Origin: Leisingera daeponensis
GTDB taxonomy: Bacteria > Pseudomonadota > Alphaproteobacteria > Rhodobacterales > Rhodobacteraceae
Reading direction: 5' to 3'
Length of the DNA: 64,000 nt
NCBI RefSeq assembly: GCF_019801465.1
Contig: NZ_JAHVJA010000002.1
Coordinates: 186,001 to 250,000 of the forward strand
Shown here: positions 27,713 through 36,917 of the stretch, piece by piece
Layout: every line of letters begins with the position of its first letter
How positions within the stretch are numbered: position 1 is the first letter of the stretch
Notes under the pieces: generated by a model
Seen by the model: only the letters and a program-made list of their open reading frames with translations
What the model was told of the DNA's origin: nothing
Database searches by the model: none
Made by a program: the position numbers and the translations under genes

Positions 27713-28978
27713 ATGAACATCCTTATCCTCGGCAGCGGCGGGCGTGAACATGCACTGGCCTGGGCAGTGATGCAGAACCCCAAATGCGACAAGCTGATCG
27801 TGGCGCCTGGCAATGCCGGCATCGCCCAGATCGCCGATTGCGCGTCGTTTGACATCGAGGACGGCGGCACAGTGGCGGCGTTCGCCGAGGAAAACGCCAT
27901 CGATTTCGTGATCGTCGGCCCCGAGGCGCCGCTGGCCGCGGGCGTGGCCGACCGTCTGCGCGAGGCCGGCCTCCTGGTGTTCGGCCCGTCCGAGGCAGCG
28001 GCGAAACTGGAAGCCTCCAAAAGCTTCACCAAGGAAATCTGCGACGCGGCCAACGCACCCACCGCAGGCTACGGCCATTTCACCGACGCAGAGGCCGCCA
28101 AGGCGCATGTGCGCAAACACGGCACACCCACCGTGGTCAAGGCCGACGGTCTGGCGGCCGGCAAGGGCGTGATCATCGCCATGACTGAAGACGAGGCCAT
28201 GGCGGCCATCGACGACATGTTCGGCGGCGCCTTCGGTGGCGCCGGCGCCGAGGTGGTGATCGAGGAATTCATGGAAGGCGAAGAGGCCTCCCTCTTTGTG
28301 CTGGTGGATGGCGAGGACGTGCTGGCGATCGGCTCCGCCCAGGACCACAAGCGCGTCGGCGAAGGCGACACCGGCCTCAACACCGGCGGCATGGGCGCCT
28401 ATTCCCCCGCCCCGGTTCTGTCGCCTGAGGTCGAGGCGAAGGCGATGGAAGAGATCGTGAAGCCCACCATGCGGGTGATGGCCGAGCGCGGCATGCCCTA
28501 CCAGGGCGTTCTGTACGCGGGCCTGATGATCAAGGACGGCCAGCCGCGCCTGGTGGAATACAACGTCCGTTTCGGCGACCCGGAATGCCAGGTGCTGATG
28601 ATGCGGCTGGGCGCGCAGGCGCTGGACCTGATGCACGCCGCGGCTGAAGGCCGCCTCGCCGGCGCGCAGGTGAACTGGGCCGACGACCACGCGATCACCG
28701 TGGTGATGGCGGCTGAAGGCTATCCGGGATCCTATGAAAAAGGCACCGAGATCAACGGGCTGGACGCCCTGCCCGAGGACAGCAGCAACATGGTGTTCCA
28801 CGCGGGCACCAAGGCCGAGGACGGCAAGGTGCTGGCCGCCGGCGGGCGGGTGCTGAACGTGACCGCCCGGGGAGAGACCCTGCAGGAAGCCCGCGACCGC
28901 GCCTATGCGATGGTGGACGGGGTCCAGTGGCCGCAGGGCTTCTTCCGCCGCGACATCGGCTGGCGCGCGCTGAAGTAA
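27713..28978 (+). CDS. purD: Phosphoribosylamine-glycine ligase
   Basis: 421 residues, the normal length. MNILILGSGGREHALAWA starts the N-domain, the ATP-grasp region includes VVKADGLAAGKGVIIA (about 138-153) and GTGGMGAYSPAP-like NTGGMGAYSPAP (about 221-233), and the metal site lies near EYNVRFGDPECQ (about 281-292). PurD joins phosphoribosylamine and glycine with ATP in purine synthesis. GGAG precedes the ATG. After the stop, a 16-base perfect palindrome (28988-29003) may form a hairpin but lacks a T-run. Confidence 0.97.
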   Translation: MNILILGSGGREHALAWAVMQNPKCDKLIVAPGNAGIAQIADCASFDIEDGGTVAAFAEENAIDFVIVGPEAPLAAGVADRLREAGLLVFGPSEAAAKLEASKSFTKEICDAANAPTAGYGHFTDAEAAKAHVRKHGTPTVVKADGLAAGKGVIIAMTEDEAMAAIDDMFGGAFGGAGAEVVIEEFMEGEEASLFVLVDGEDVLAIGSAQDHKRVGEGDTGLNTGGMGAYSPAPVLSPEVEAKAMEEIVKPTMRVMAERGMPYQGVLYAGLMIKDGQPRLVEYNVRFGDPECQVLMMRLGAQALDLMHAAAEGRLAGAQVNWADDHAITVVMAAEGYPGSYEKGTEINGLDALPEDSSNMVFHAGTKAEDGKVLAAGGRVLNVTARGETLQEARDRAYAMVDGVQWPQGFFRRDIGWRALK

Positions 28979-29235
28979 AACGGTGCGGGCGGGAGCTCCC
29001 GCCTGCTCCAGCCCTTCCATGGACGGGCCTCACAGTTGGGCATAGCCGGGCGCTGCCGCGCCCGGCGGCCGGCGCCTTTTCCCGGCCCGGCAGCGGCTTG
29101 CCGCGCCGGCGGCGGCAGTTTGCCCGCACAGCGGCGGCGGTATATCCTGCCGCGCGGGGAGGACCATCGCATCACCGGCTTGAACGCAATCCGCCGCCCG
29201 CCGCTGCCCTGGACGCCTGCCAGCAGGCCCGCGCA

Positions 29236-29718
29236 ATGACCATGCCACGCCGGCTCGCCCCCGATGACCCCAGCCTCGCGGATGTGCTCAGCCTGATCCG
29301 GCGCAGCTTTGCCTATATGGAGGGGCGCATCGACCCGCCCTCCTCCGTGCGCCATTTGACGCTGGCCGCGCTGCGGGAGCAATGCCGCCGCGGCGAAGTC
29401 TGGGCCGCCGGCACGCCGCCCGCGGCCTGCGTGTTCCTGACGCCCCGGCCCGATTGCCTCTATCTGGGCAAGCTCGCGGTGGACGCCCCCCATCGCGGCA
29501 CCGGACTGGCCCGGCAGCTGGTGGAAGCTGCCGCCGTCCGCGCCCGGTCGCTTGGCCTGCCAATGCTGCGTCTGCAGACCCGGGTCGAGCTGACGGAAAA
29601 CCATGCCGCCTTTGCCCGGATGGGATTCCGCAGGACCGGGGAAACCGCGCATCCGGGTTTCGGCAGGCCAACCTCGGTGATCATGGAGCGGCCGGTGCCA
29701 TTCACACCGGCCGGTTAG
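29236..29718 (+). CDS. GNAT-family N-acetyltransferase
   Basis: 160 residues from ATG 29236 (29242 is an equally possible start; neither has a strong ribosome-binding site). The acetyl-CoA site is seen as LGKLAVDAPHRGTGLARQLVEAA (about 77-99; the GTGLA part is the R/Q-x-x-G-x-G/A loop), followed by the beta5 segment LRLQTRVELTENHAAFARMGFRRTGE. The acceptor cannot be predicted. The 257 bases between purD and this gene hold nothing recognisable beyond the short palindrome after purD. Confidence 0.75.
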   Translation: MTMPRRLAPDDPSLADVLSLIRRSFAYMEGRIDPPSSVRHLTLAALREQCRRGEVWAAGTPPAACVFLTPRPDCLYLGKLAVDAPHRGTGLARQLVEAAAVRARSLGLPMLRLQTRVELTENHAAFARMGFRRTGETAHPGFGRPTSVIMERPVPFTPAG

Positions 29719-29928
29719 GAGCTGCCGGCGCGGTTCGGGAACAGCTCCCGCCCGGCCGCAAGCCTAGGCAGACCACACTGCAACCTGCCCGGCACCGCCC
29801 GGCTGAGCGCGCCGGAAAGCCTCTTGAAAAAGCTGCGGCATAGGACAGCCGCCGCCCCCGCGGAACGGGGGCTCAGGGCGTCCGGCCGGCTCGGTAGGGC
29901 TTCAGATCCAGCCCTCCGGGGGCAGCCC

Positions 29929-31653
29929 CTAGAAGCCGCCCAGATCCGTCATCAGCAGGAACCGCCGGCGGAACTGGTCAAGCATGTCCGGCTCCAGAAA
30001 ATCCGCCGGATGGGTGGTGCCGAAGGCGGAGAAGGCCCGCTCCTTCATCTCCACCAGCTGGCGCTCGATGTCCAGCTGGCCGAACCCCGAAGGCAGCGCC
30101 AGCGCAGTTTCGAACACGGTGCGCAAGGGCGGTGATCCCATGATGTTGTACCAATGGGCGTTTTCGCTGCCGCCGGCATCCGCCACCGACTGCAGCTCGC
30201 GCTCAAACGCCAGCGCCAGCCGCATGTTGGGATCGGATTCGCCGATGGCGACCTCGAACTGCCGGGTGGTGTAGAGTTCGGCAATCTCCTCGGCAAAACC
30301 GTCCGGATAGTCCTGCGCCACCTCGCCCTTGTTGAAGGAGAAGGCGTAAGCCATTGCTTTCATGTTCTTGTCATGGTGCAGATTGGCATAGGAGATTTCC
30401 GAGGACAGGTCGGAATCCAGCGTCTTGATCATGACCTGGAAATCGCCGTCCCGGTGGCTCAGCCCGAAAATGTCCAGGGACGCTTCGAACAGGCTCAGGT
30501 CGAACACCAGCTCCGTGGCAGAAGACAGGCTGTCCAGCTTGTCCGTGATCTCGTTAGAGAACACCTGCATCTTGCTGACGTAATCCGGCCAGGTGTTCTG
30601 GAACGCATCGGCAAAATCGTAATAGGCAATGTTCTCCGGCTGGTTCACGAAGGAATTGGGATCGTTCAGATCGGATTCCAGAACCTGCCGCAGGTAGTCC
30701 TCGCCCCGGTTGCTGACATTGAAGGTGTCGAGCGCATATTCCAGCAGCTTGCCGTTCTGCAGCAGCTCGTCCGGATCGGTCATCTCGTTGATGTCCGGCC
30801 AGCCGAAGCCGAAGGCCTCGGCGACATTCAGATACCGGGTGTCCTCCAGCTGGTTCACAAAGGAATCAGGATCGGTGGTGTCCGAGTTCAGCACCCGCCG
30901 CAGGAAGTCCTTGTTGGTGCGCTCCAGATCGAAGGTCTCGATCACCGCCTGCAGCAGCTCTTCATCCTCCAGCAGGTCGTCTGCGCTGGCCAGGCCCTCG
31001 GTATGCTGGTTGAACTCGGTCACCAGCGCCTGGATGCTGTTGTCATATTCCGGCGGCTTGCCGAATTCGAACTGCCGCGCGAAATCGGCAAACCGGGTAT
31101 CGGTCAGCTTGTTGGCAAAGGAGGCCGGGTCGCTGAGGTCGGATTCCAGCACTTTCTGGAGAAAGAACTGGTTGTTCTCCATCCCCTTCAGGCCGACATT
31201 GCTCAGCGCCTTGCTCAGCAGCGTCTTGTTGGACAGGAGATCATCCGCGGTTGTGATGCCGGCAAACTCGCTGCCGCCCTTGGCACTGGGCAGCTGCGGC
31301 CCGTCCGGGCTGTTGAAGCCGAAGGTTTTCGCCAGCGCCAGATAGCGGCTGTCATTGAGGCGGTTCACGAAGGACTTGGAATCACTCAGGTCGGAGTCCA
31401 GCACCTTCTGGATGAAGGCCCGGTTGCCGATGTCCTCGTCCAGGCCGAAGGCACCCAGCGTCACCTGCAGCAGGTTGTAGTCGTCCAGCAGCTGGTCCGA
31501 GTTCTGCACACTGGTGATGCGCTGCGTGAAATCCTGCACCCGGCGGTCCAGAATGGGAGATTTTTCAAATACTTCCTGCTGCTGAACCTGGGTACGCTGC
31601 AGGAAGGCCCAACCGGCGATACCGGTGCCGAACACATAGGGAGTAAAGCTCAC
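29929..31653 (-). CDS. DUF1217-family protein with five internal repeats
   Basis: 574 residues. About 64-residue units recur at roughly 50-116, 135-200, 223-286, 292-355 and 373-438. Each runs through an LL-start helix, (F/Y)LxxVLxSDLxDPxSFxNxLxDxRY and an AFGF-type end; the best matched cores are KVLDSDLSDSKSFVNRL, KVLESDLSDPASFANKL and RVLNSDTTDPDSFVNQL. A C-terminal block (about 450-574) contains ALAFERELQSVAD and LDQFRRRFLLM. DUF1217 proteins are often encoded in alphaproteobacterial flagellar clusters, but no flagellar gene is present here. No signal peptide is evident. Function unknown; a structural or envelope role is only a guess. Confidence 0.7.
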   Translation of the reverse strand: MSFTPYVFGTGIAGWAFLQRTQVQQQEVFEKSPILDRRVQDFTQRITSVQNSDQLLDDYNLLQVTLGAFGLDEDIGNRAFIQKVLDSDLSDSKSFVNRLNDSRYLALAKTFGFNSPDGPQLPSAKGGSEFAGITTADDLLSNKTLLSKALSNVGLKGMENNQFFLQKVLESDLSDPASFANKLTDTRFADFARQFEFGKPPEYDNSIQALVTEFNQHTEGLASADDLLEDEELLQAVIETFDLERTNKDFLRRVLNSDTTDPDSFVNQLEDTRYLNVAEAFGFGWPDINEMTDPDELLQNGKLLEYALDTFNVSNRGEDYLRQVLESDLNDPNSFVNQPENIAYYDFADAFQNTWPDYVSKMQVFSNEITDKLDSLSSATELVFDLSLFEASLDIFGLSHRDGDFQVMIKTLDSDLSSEISYANLHHDKNMKAMAYAFSFNKGEVAQDYPDGFAEEIAELYTTRQFEVAIGESDPNMRLALAFERELQSVADAGGSENAHWYNIMGSPPLRTVFETALALPSGFGQLDIERQLVEMKERAFSAFGTTHPADFLEPDMLDQFRRRFLLMTDLGGF

Positions 31654-31790
31654 GCGCGTGTCTCCTGTGAAACCATGCCCCGGCCGGCGCCGCCGGGCAT
31701 TCCCGTTTGCCGCAGGCTAGCGGAAGGGAGTGAATAATTCGGAAACGCGCGGAACGGGCCGCGGTGCCGGGCAGAGACCGCCTGCGGCGC

Positions 31791-32596
31791 TCAGCGGCAG
31801 GCCAGCGCCGCCGCCAATCCGGTGCTTGGGCTGAAGCGGCCGATATCCCGGGTGCGTATGCCGCCCTCCCGCAGCCGCGCGGCCATGATCCGGCGCCAGT
31901 CGCCGCTGACCATCACCAGCTCCGGCCCCTGGCCGCAGTCGCGTATGCCGGAGGTGATGAAATCCTCGCCGATGCGGTGGTTGGTCAGGCCGGCCCTGCT
32001 GGCCACCTCTGCCAGCGCGCCGTCCCGGAACCGCCAGATGCGCAGGGTCTTGGCCAGATGCGGCCGGTCGACATAGGCAATCTCGGCATGCCCGTCGCCA
32101 TCCAGATCCGCAGCACCGACGGGCGCCAGCCAGCGGTTGCGGGTGCCGATATGGGGGGTGGCGGCGATTTTCCGGCCGCGGGCGTCATAGATTGCCAGCT
32201 GTGCGCCCTGCGCCACATCGGTCTCGACCACCAGCACCTCGGGGCTGCCGTCGCCGTCCACATCCGCCAGCCGGGGGGCGGTGTCCTCGAACACATGATC
32301 CAGCGGCAGGCGGATCAGGAGTTCGGATGTCCGGCGGACAGCCTTGGCGGACACCCCGGCAGATCCCGTGTTTTCCAACTCAAGCACCAGCGCGCCGTAT
32401 TCCACATCATCGCCCAGCACCGCATGGCCGTAACGTGTGGTGGGCTCGCTGTAACGCGCTGAGACGACCCTGTCCTCAGCCGCCAGCGCAGAAGGGCCGG
32501 CCACGGCCAGCCCCAAACACAACGCCCGCCACGCGCGGCGGGCGGAACCGGGCCGGGCGCGCATTCGCTGACGCCGCGCTGCCGGCCCGGCAGCCA

Positions 32597-32597
<1 letters not shown>
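31791..32597 (-). CDS. Secreted FG-GAP/VCBS-repeat protein
   Basis: 268 residues. The ATG at 32597 shares one base with the ferredoxin stop, suggesting coupling; an internal ATG (32564) is also possible. A basic stretch and hydrophobic segment (LCLGLAVAGPSALAAE) make a signal peptide cut near residue 40. Two Ca2+-binding FG-GAP/VCBS motifs are clear, LADVDGDGSPEVLVVE (about 110-125) and AADLDGDGHAEIAYVDRP (about 162-179), which suggests a small beta-propeller outside the cytoplasm. A functional link to the ferredoxin is not obvious. Confidence 0.72.
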
Positions 32598-32923
<326 letters not shown>

Positions 32924-33034
32924 TCAGCTCTCTTCCCTTTTCCGGTACTTGCGCGACTGTGTAGCCAAGCGCCTGCGCCGGTGCCACCCCCAATTGCGAC
33001 GCAGCCCTGCCGCTGCTGGACTTTCCGGCCGCAT

Positions 33035-33049
33035 GTTCTATATTTGTTC
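33035..33049. promoter_or_regulatory. LexA/SOS box, GTTC-N7-GTTC
   Basis: GTTC (33035-33038), seven bases, GTTC (33046-33049): an exact match to the direct-repeat LexA box of alphaproteobacteria. It lies 38 bases before the ATG of the DnaE2-fragment gene, in promoter position. LexA binding to this motif is established for the group; that this copy is functional is inference. Confidence 0.72.
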
Positions 33050-33086
33050 ACGCACGAATATTCTCAACCCCGGGGGGGATTTCCTC

Positions 33087-33545
33087 ATGCCAGCCCGCGC
33101 CCCGGCCACTGCCGCCGGCCCCGCAGCCCGCGCGACCGGTCCGCGCCCCGGTCAGCCCCCCGGCCAGCCCCCTTGGCCGCGCCCACCCCATTGCCTGCCG
33201 GCCTTCCGGCTGCAGGAGTCGCCGGAAGGCGCCCGCGTCACCGTCGCCGGGCTGGTGATCCTGCGCCAGCGCCCCGGCACCGCCAAGGGGGTGATCTTCG
33301 TCACGCTGGAGGACGAGACCGGCGTCGTCAACGTGATCGTCTGGCGCAAGATCTACGAGGCCTTCCGCCGGGCGGTGATCTCCGGGCGGCTGCTGCGCGT
33401 CACCGGACGGCTGCAGCGGGCGCATTCCGTCACCCATGTGATCGCCGAAACGGTCGAGGACATCTCGCCGATGCTCGACCTCTTGCTGGCGGATCAGGGC
33501 CGCCGGGATGATCCAGCCTTTGCGGACGGCCCCGAACTCAGCTAG
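33087..33545 (+). CDS. Short gene encoding the C-terminal OB domain of error-prone polymerase DnaE2 (remnant or stand-alone)
   Basis: 152 residues from ATG 33087, with a G-rich ribosome-binding site. The first 45 residues are Pro/Ala/Arg-rich and match nothing I know. From about residue 50 the chain follows the end of DnaE2/ImuC polymerases: ARVTVAGLVILRQRPGTAKG, FVTLEDETGVVNVIVWRKIYE and the final HVIAETVEDISPML. The roughly 900 residues carrying the polymerase active site are absent, as are imuA and imuB. A perfect SOS box lies just upstream. The simplest reading is an internal deletion of an imuA-imuB-dnaE2 cassette that kept its promoter and the last domain. A retained DNA-binding role is possible. 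Confidence 0.65.
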   Translation: MPARAPATAAGPAARATGPRPGQPPGQPPWPRPPHCLPAFRLQESPEGARVTVAGLVILRQRPGTAKGVIFVTLEDETGVVNVIVWRKIYEAFRRAVISGRLLRVTGRLQRAHSVTHVIAETVEDISPMLDLLLADQGRRDDPAFADGPELS

Positions 33546-33619
33546 GCTGCCGCCAAAGCAACGGCGCCCGCCGGCCCCCGCAAGGGCACAGGCAGGGCGC
33601 CGGCAAGAGGCGACCGGGC

Positions 33620-34159
33620 ATGATGCCACCGATATCCCCCCCTTGGCGGCGCCTGGCGCCTGCCCTGCTGCTGGCAGCCCTGGCGGCGCTGCCCGCCTGC
33701 GTCCAGCCGCCGCCCGGCGGCCCCGGCAGCCCGCTCTCGCGCGAGGGGCGCTATGCCCCGCCCGGGGCGCCGCCAGATACCTGCTGGAGCAGGCACACCT
33801 CCCCCGCCGTCATTGAGACCGTCACCAGCCAGGTGCTGGACGCACCGGCGCAGCTGGACGCAAGCGGCCGGGTCGTCCGCCCCGCGGCCTTCCGCACCGA
33901 AACCCGGCAGCACATCGTCACGCCGCGGCAGGAGCACTGGATCGAGATCCCCTGCCCGGCGATGATGACGCCGGATTTCATCCGCACCATCCAGCGCGCC
34001 CTGGCCGCCCGCGGGCTCTACCGCGGCCCGGTGCACGGCCAGATGGACGCCGCCACCCGCAAGGCGGTGCAGCGCTACCAGGCGCCGCTGGGGCTGGACA
34101 GCGGCACCCTCACGCTCGCCTCCGCCCGCAAGCTAGGGCTGGTGGCCGTGGCGGGCTGA
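33620..34159 (+). CDS. Lipoprotein with peptidoglycan-binding domain
   Basis: 179 residues; ATG 33620 or the adjacent ATG 33623. A signal peptide ends in the lipobox LPAC (Cys near residue 27), so the protein should be lipid-anchored. After a Pro/Gly-rich linker, the C-terminal 60 residues match the peptidoglycan-binding 1 fold: DFIRTIQRALAARGLYRGPVHGQMDAATRKAVQRYQ. It probably tethers a membrane to the cell wall. Cysteines in DTCWSRH and IPCPAMM may form a disulfide. Partners unknown. Confidence 0.8.
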   Translation: MMPPISPPWRRLAPALLLAALAALPACVQPPPGGPGSPLSREGRYAPPGAPPDTCWSRHTSPAVIETVTSQVLDAPAQLDASGRVVRPAAFRTETRQHIVTPRQEHWIEIPCPAMMTPDFIRTIQRALAARGLYRGPVHGQMDAATRKAVQRYQAPLGLDSGTLTLASARKLGLVAVAG

Positions 34160-34245
34160 ACCGTCCGGTTCACCAGCACGGTTCCCAGCTGCCGAAGCCT
34201 CTGCTAAGGTCCGCCAACAGGACACCCGCCGGAAAGAGACAGAAC

Positions 34246-34914
34246 ATGCTGACCACCCGCCTGCCGGACACCGGCTTTCTTTCGGGCGCCTCCGGCCCGC
34301 TGCGCCGGATGCTGGAAAGCCAGGCCACCGAGGTGCGGCTGCGCCAGGGCGAGACCCTGTTCGAGCAGGGCGATGCGGGCGATGCGCTTTATGCCATTGC
34401 CGAGGGCGCGCTGGAGTTTTCGGTGCTCTCCGCCTCGGGCCGCAAGCTGTCGCTCGACATGATGCGCCCGGGCGCGGTGTTCGGCGAGATCACCCTCTTT
34501 GATCCCGGCGAGCGCACCGCCACCGCCATCGCCGCCGAGCCGAGCCGGGTGCTTCGCTTGCGCAGCGGCGACGTGCTGGCGCAGATCCGCCAGTACCCGG
34601 ACCTGGCCGCCGACCTGCTGCGGCTGGCCGGCCAGCGGATGCGCTGGATGAACACCCAGCTCAATGAGCAGGTGTTCCTGCCGATGCCGGTGCGCCTGGC
34701 CCGCAAGCTGCTGTACCTGGCGCCCGACGGCAGCGACGGCCGCATCGCGCTGTCGCAGGCGGAACTGGCGGAATTCGTCGGCGCCACACGCGAGGCGGTA
34801 TCCAAGACCCTCTCCGCCTGGAAGCGCAGCGGCCTCGTGGGCATCAGCCGCGGCGGCGTGCAGATCCTCGACCGCAGCGAGCTGGCGGTGCTGGCGGAGC
34901 CGGATTCGATCTGA
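34246..34914 (+). CDS. Crp/Fnr-family transcriptional regulator
   Basis: 222 residues. The N-terminal cyclic-nucleotide-binding-like barrel has LRQGETLFEQGDAGDALYAI (about 32-51) and PGAVFGEITLFDPGERTATAIA (about 76-97). The C-terminal helix-turn-helix is SQAELAEFVGATREAVSKTLSAWKRSG (about 168-194). There is no cysteine in the protein, so it is not an Fe-S oxygen sensor like Fnr. The FGEI-(x)n-RT block resembles the cAMP pocket, so a nucleotide ligand is possible. Targets unknown. A candidate small RNA follows it. Confidence 0.88.
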   Translation: MLTTRLPDTGFLSGASGPLRRMLESQATEVRLRQGETLFEQGDAGDALYAIAEGALEFSVLSASGRKLSLDMMRPGAVFGEITLFDPGERTATAIAAEPSRVLRLRSGDVLAQIRQYPDLAADLLRLAGQRMRWMNTQLNEQVFLPMPVRLARKLLYLAPDGSDGRIALSQAELAEFVGATREAVSKTLSAWKRSGLVGISRGGVQILDRSELAVLAEPDSI

Positions 34915-34929
34915 TGCCGTCTCCCGGGG

Positions 34930-35090
34930 CAATTTTCCGTAACAAAATCCGCGCTCTGTAATCCCGGTCACAGAACCCGGCGCCGCCCCGCGCGATAACG
35001 CCTGCATAGACGGCCATTATCCGTTCCATCCCAATGGCCGCCTGTCCAACAAGAGCCATGTGCCCGCCAGCGCATGGCTCTTCCCCTTTT
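34930..35090 (+). ncRNA. Candidate small RNA or structured 3' region after the Crp/Fnr gene
   Basis: The 340-base gap 34915-35254 has no plausible gene but two strong consecutive plus-strand hairpins. CGGCCATT/AATGGCCG spans 35011-35040 with a 14-base loop; AAGAGCCATG/CATGGCTCTT spans 35051-35082 and is followed by CCCCTTTT, a terminator-like end. The linker between them is CTGTCCAAC-like and unpaired. This may be the 3' end of the crp/fnr-type mRNA or an independent RNA; the 5' limit given is arbitrary, as no clear promoter was found. Confidence 0.4.
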
Positions 35091-35197
35091 GCGGCTTCCG
35101 CCTTGCCGGCCGCCGCTCCCGGCAAACCGGCCGCCCGCAGGCCATCAGCTTCAGGCGCAATAGGTTTCAGAAAAGTCTTGGGCCGGTGCGGCAAGGC

Positions 35198-35223
35198 AAA
35201 AGGCCGGGCATCAGCCCGGCCTT
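35198..35223 (-). terminator. Rho-independent-type terminator after the Do-protease gene
   Basis: Minus-strand stem AAGGCCGGGC/GCCCGGCCTT (10 bp, loop TGAT) ending in TTTT, 31 bases after the protease stop. Confidence 0.8.
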
Positions 35224-35254
35224 CGCTCTTGTTCCCGGGCGTGCCCGCCCCGGA

Positions 35255-36742
35255 TCACTCCGCCAGGTTCAGCGCCACAAAGCGCGGCTCGCCGCCGCGG
35301 CGCACCAGCAGCAGCAGCGACTTGCGCCCGGCTTCCTCGGCCTCGCTGACGCGCGCTTCCAGATCGCTGATCGCGGCCACTTTCTGCTGTCCCGCCTCGG
35401 TGATCACATCACCGGCGCGCAGGCCCTTCTCCCAGGCCTCGGAGGTCTCATCCACCGACAGGATCGCCAGCCCCTGGACATCTTCCGCCACATTCAGCTC
35501 GGCGCGCATCTGGTCGGTCAGCACGCCGACAGACAGGCCCAGCAGTTCTTTCTCGGTGCTGCCCGGCGCATCGCCGCTGCCGCTCTCGCTGGAAGGGCCG
35601 CGCTCGGCATCCTCGCGGCGGCCGAGGGTCACCCGCAGGGTTTCGGTCTTGCCTTCGCGGTAGACCACCACGCGCACGGTCTTGCCGACCTCGGCATTGC
35701 CCACCTGGCGCACCAGGCCGCGGGTGTCTTTCACATCGACCCCGTCAAAGCTGACGATCACGTCGCCGGCCAGCACGCCGGCATCCTTGGCCGGGCCGTT
35801 GGGAACATCAGTGACCAGGGCGCCGCGGGCCCTTTCCAGCCCCATCGCCTCGGCCAGATCCGAATCCACGTCCTGGATCTTCACGCCCAGCCAGCCGCGG
35901 CGGGTCTCGCCGTACTGCTTCAGCTGCTCGACCACCTTGACCACCACGTTCGACGCCATCGAGAAGCCGATGCCGATGGAGCCGCCGTTGGGCGACAGGA
36001 TCGCGGTGTTCACCCCGACCACATCGCCGTCCATGTTGAACAGCGGCCCGCCGGAGTTGCCCCGGTTGATCGCCGCATCGGTCTGGATGTAGTCGTCATA
36101 AGACCCGCTGAGCTCGCGGTTGCGGGCCGAGACGATGCCCGCGGACAGCGAAAAGCCCTGCCCCAGCGGGTTGCCCATCGCCACCACCCAGTCGCCGACA
36201 CGGGCGGTGTCGCTGTCGCCGAACTTGACGAATTTCAGCGGCGCCGGCGCCTTCACCTTCAGCAGCGCGATATCGGTGTTGGGATCGGTGCCGATCACCT
36301 CGGCCGGCAGCAGCTCCTTGGGCTGGCCGTCGCCGGGAAAGAACTCGATCTCGATCTCGTCGGCGCCATCGATCACATGGTTGTTGGTGACGATGAAGCC
36401 GTCTTCGGAGATCACAAATCCGGACCCCAGCGCCGACGAGCGGCGCGGCCGGGTGCCGTTGCCGTTGCGGTCCTGGAACTCGCGGAAGAAATCCTCGAAC
36501 GGCGACCCTTCCGGCACGATGCCCTGCGGGCCGGTCCGGCCTTCGACAACCGTGCTGGTGGTGATGTTGACGACCGCGGGACTCACCCGTTCAGCCAGCG
36601 GTGCCAGGCTCTCGGGTTTGGCCAATGCGGCAGCCGCCTGCATCAGCACGACGGCCGCGGTCAGCACCGCAAGCCAGGCCAGACGCATCATCGCGCCGCT
36701 GCCGCCTGCCCGGCCGGAAATTGCAATTGCCTGTGGCTGCAC
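35255..36742 (-). CDS. degP: Do-family periplasmic serine protease (DegP/DegQ-like)
   Basis: 495 residues from GTG 36742, chosen because AAGGAG lies seven bases upstream; a TTG (36766) lacks this. A signal peptide covers about 1-40. The trypsin-like domain shows the triad His in IVTNNHVIDGA, Asp in TDPNTDIALLKV and Ser in INRGNSGGPLFN. Two PDZ domains follow (GWLGVKIQDVD and LLGLSVGVLT regions). It degrades or refolds damaged envelope proteins in the periplasm. It is downstream of hflK-hflC-DUF2065 on the same strand after a 255-base gap holding two palindromes, so it may have its own promoter. Confidence 0.93.
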   Translation of the reverse strand: MQPQAIAISGRAGGSGAMMRLAWLAVLTAAVVLMQAAAALAKPESLAPLAERVSPAVVNITTSTVVEGRTGPQGIVPEGSPFEDFFREFQDRNGNGTRPRRSSALGSGFVISEDGFIVTNNHVIDGADEIEIEFFPGDGQPKELLPAEVIGTDPNTDIALLKVKAPAPLKFVKFGDSDTARVGDWVVAMGNPLGQGFSLSAGIVSARNRELSGSYDDYIQTDAAINRGNSGGPLFNMDGDVVGVNTAILSPNGGSIGIGFSMASNVVVKVVEQLKQYGETRRGWLGVKIQDVDSDLAEAMGLERARGALVTDVPNGPAKDAGVLAGDVIVSFDGVDVKDTRGLVRQVGNAEVGKTVRVVVYREGKTETLRVTLGRREDAERGPSSESGSGDAPGSTEKELLGLSVGVLTDQMRAELNVAEDVQGLAILSVDETSEAWEKGLRAGDVITEAGQQKVAAISDLEARVSEAEEAGRKSLLLLVRRGGEPRFVALNLAE

Positions 36743-36917
36743 GGATCTACTCCTTGTCTTTTTCAATTCTTCTCCCCGCCCGGGCTGGCGCGAACGCCGC
36801 GGATACCGGGCAAAGTCTTACGGACCCAATGTAGGAACTCTCGCCCGTCCCGCAACAAATGTTGCATGGAATAAAGCCGCTGTGATCCGGTTTTCGCACC
36901 GAAGCGGCGGGCGGATG

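Noticed and set aside
27577-28062. N-terminal extension of the xseA frame
   Set aside because: It overlaps the start of purD on the other strand; the family start MSDLFDD-type at 27576 is clear.
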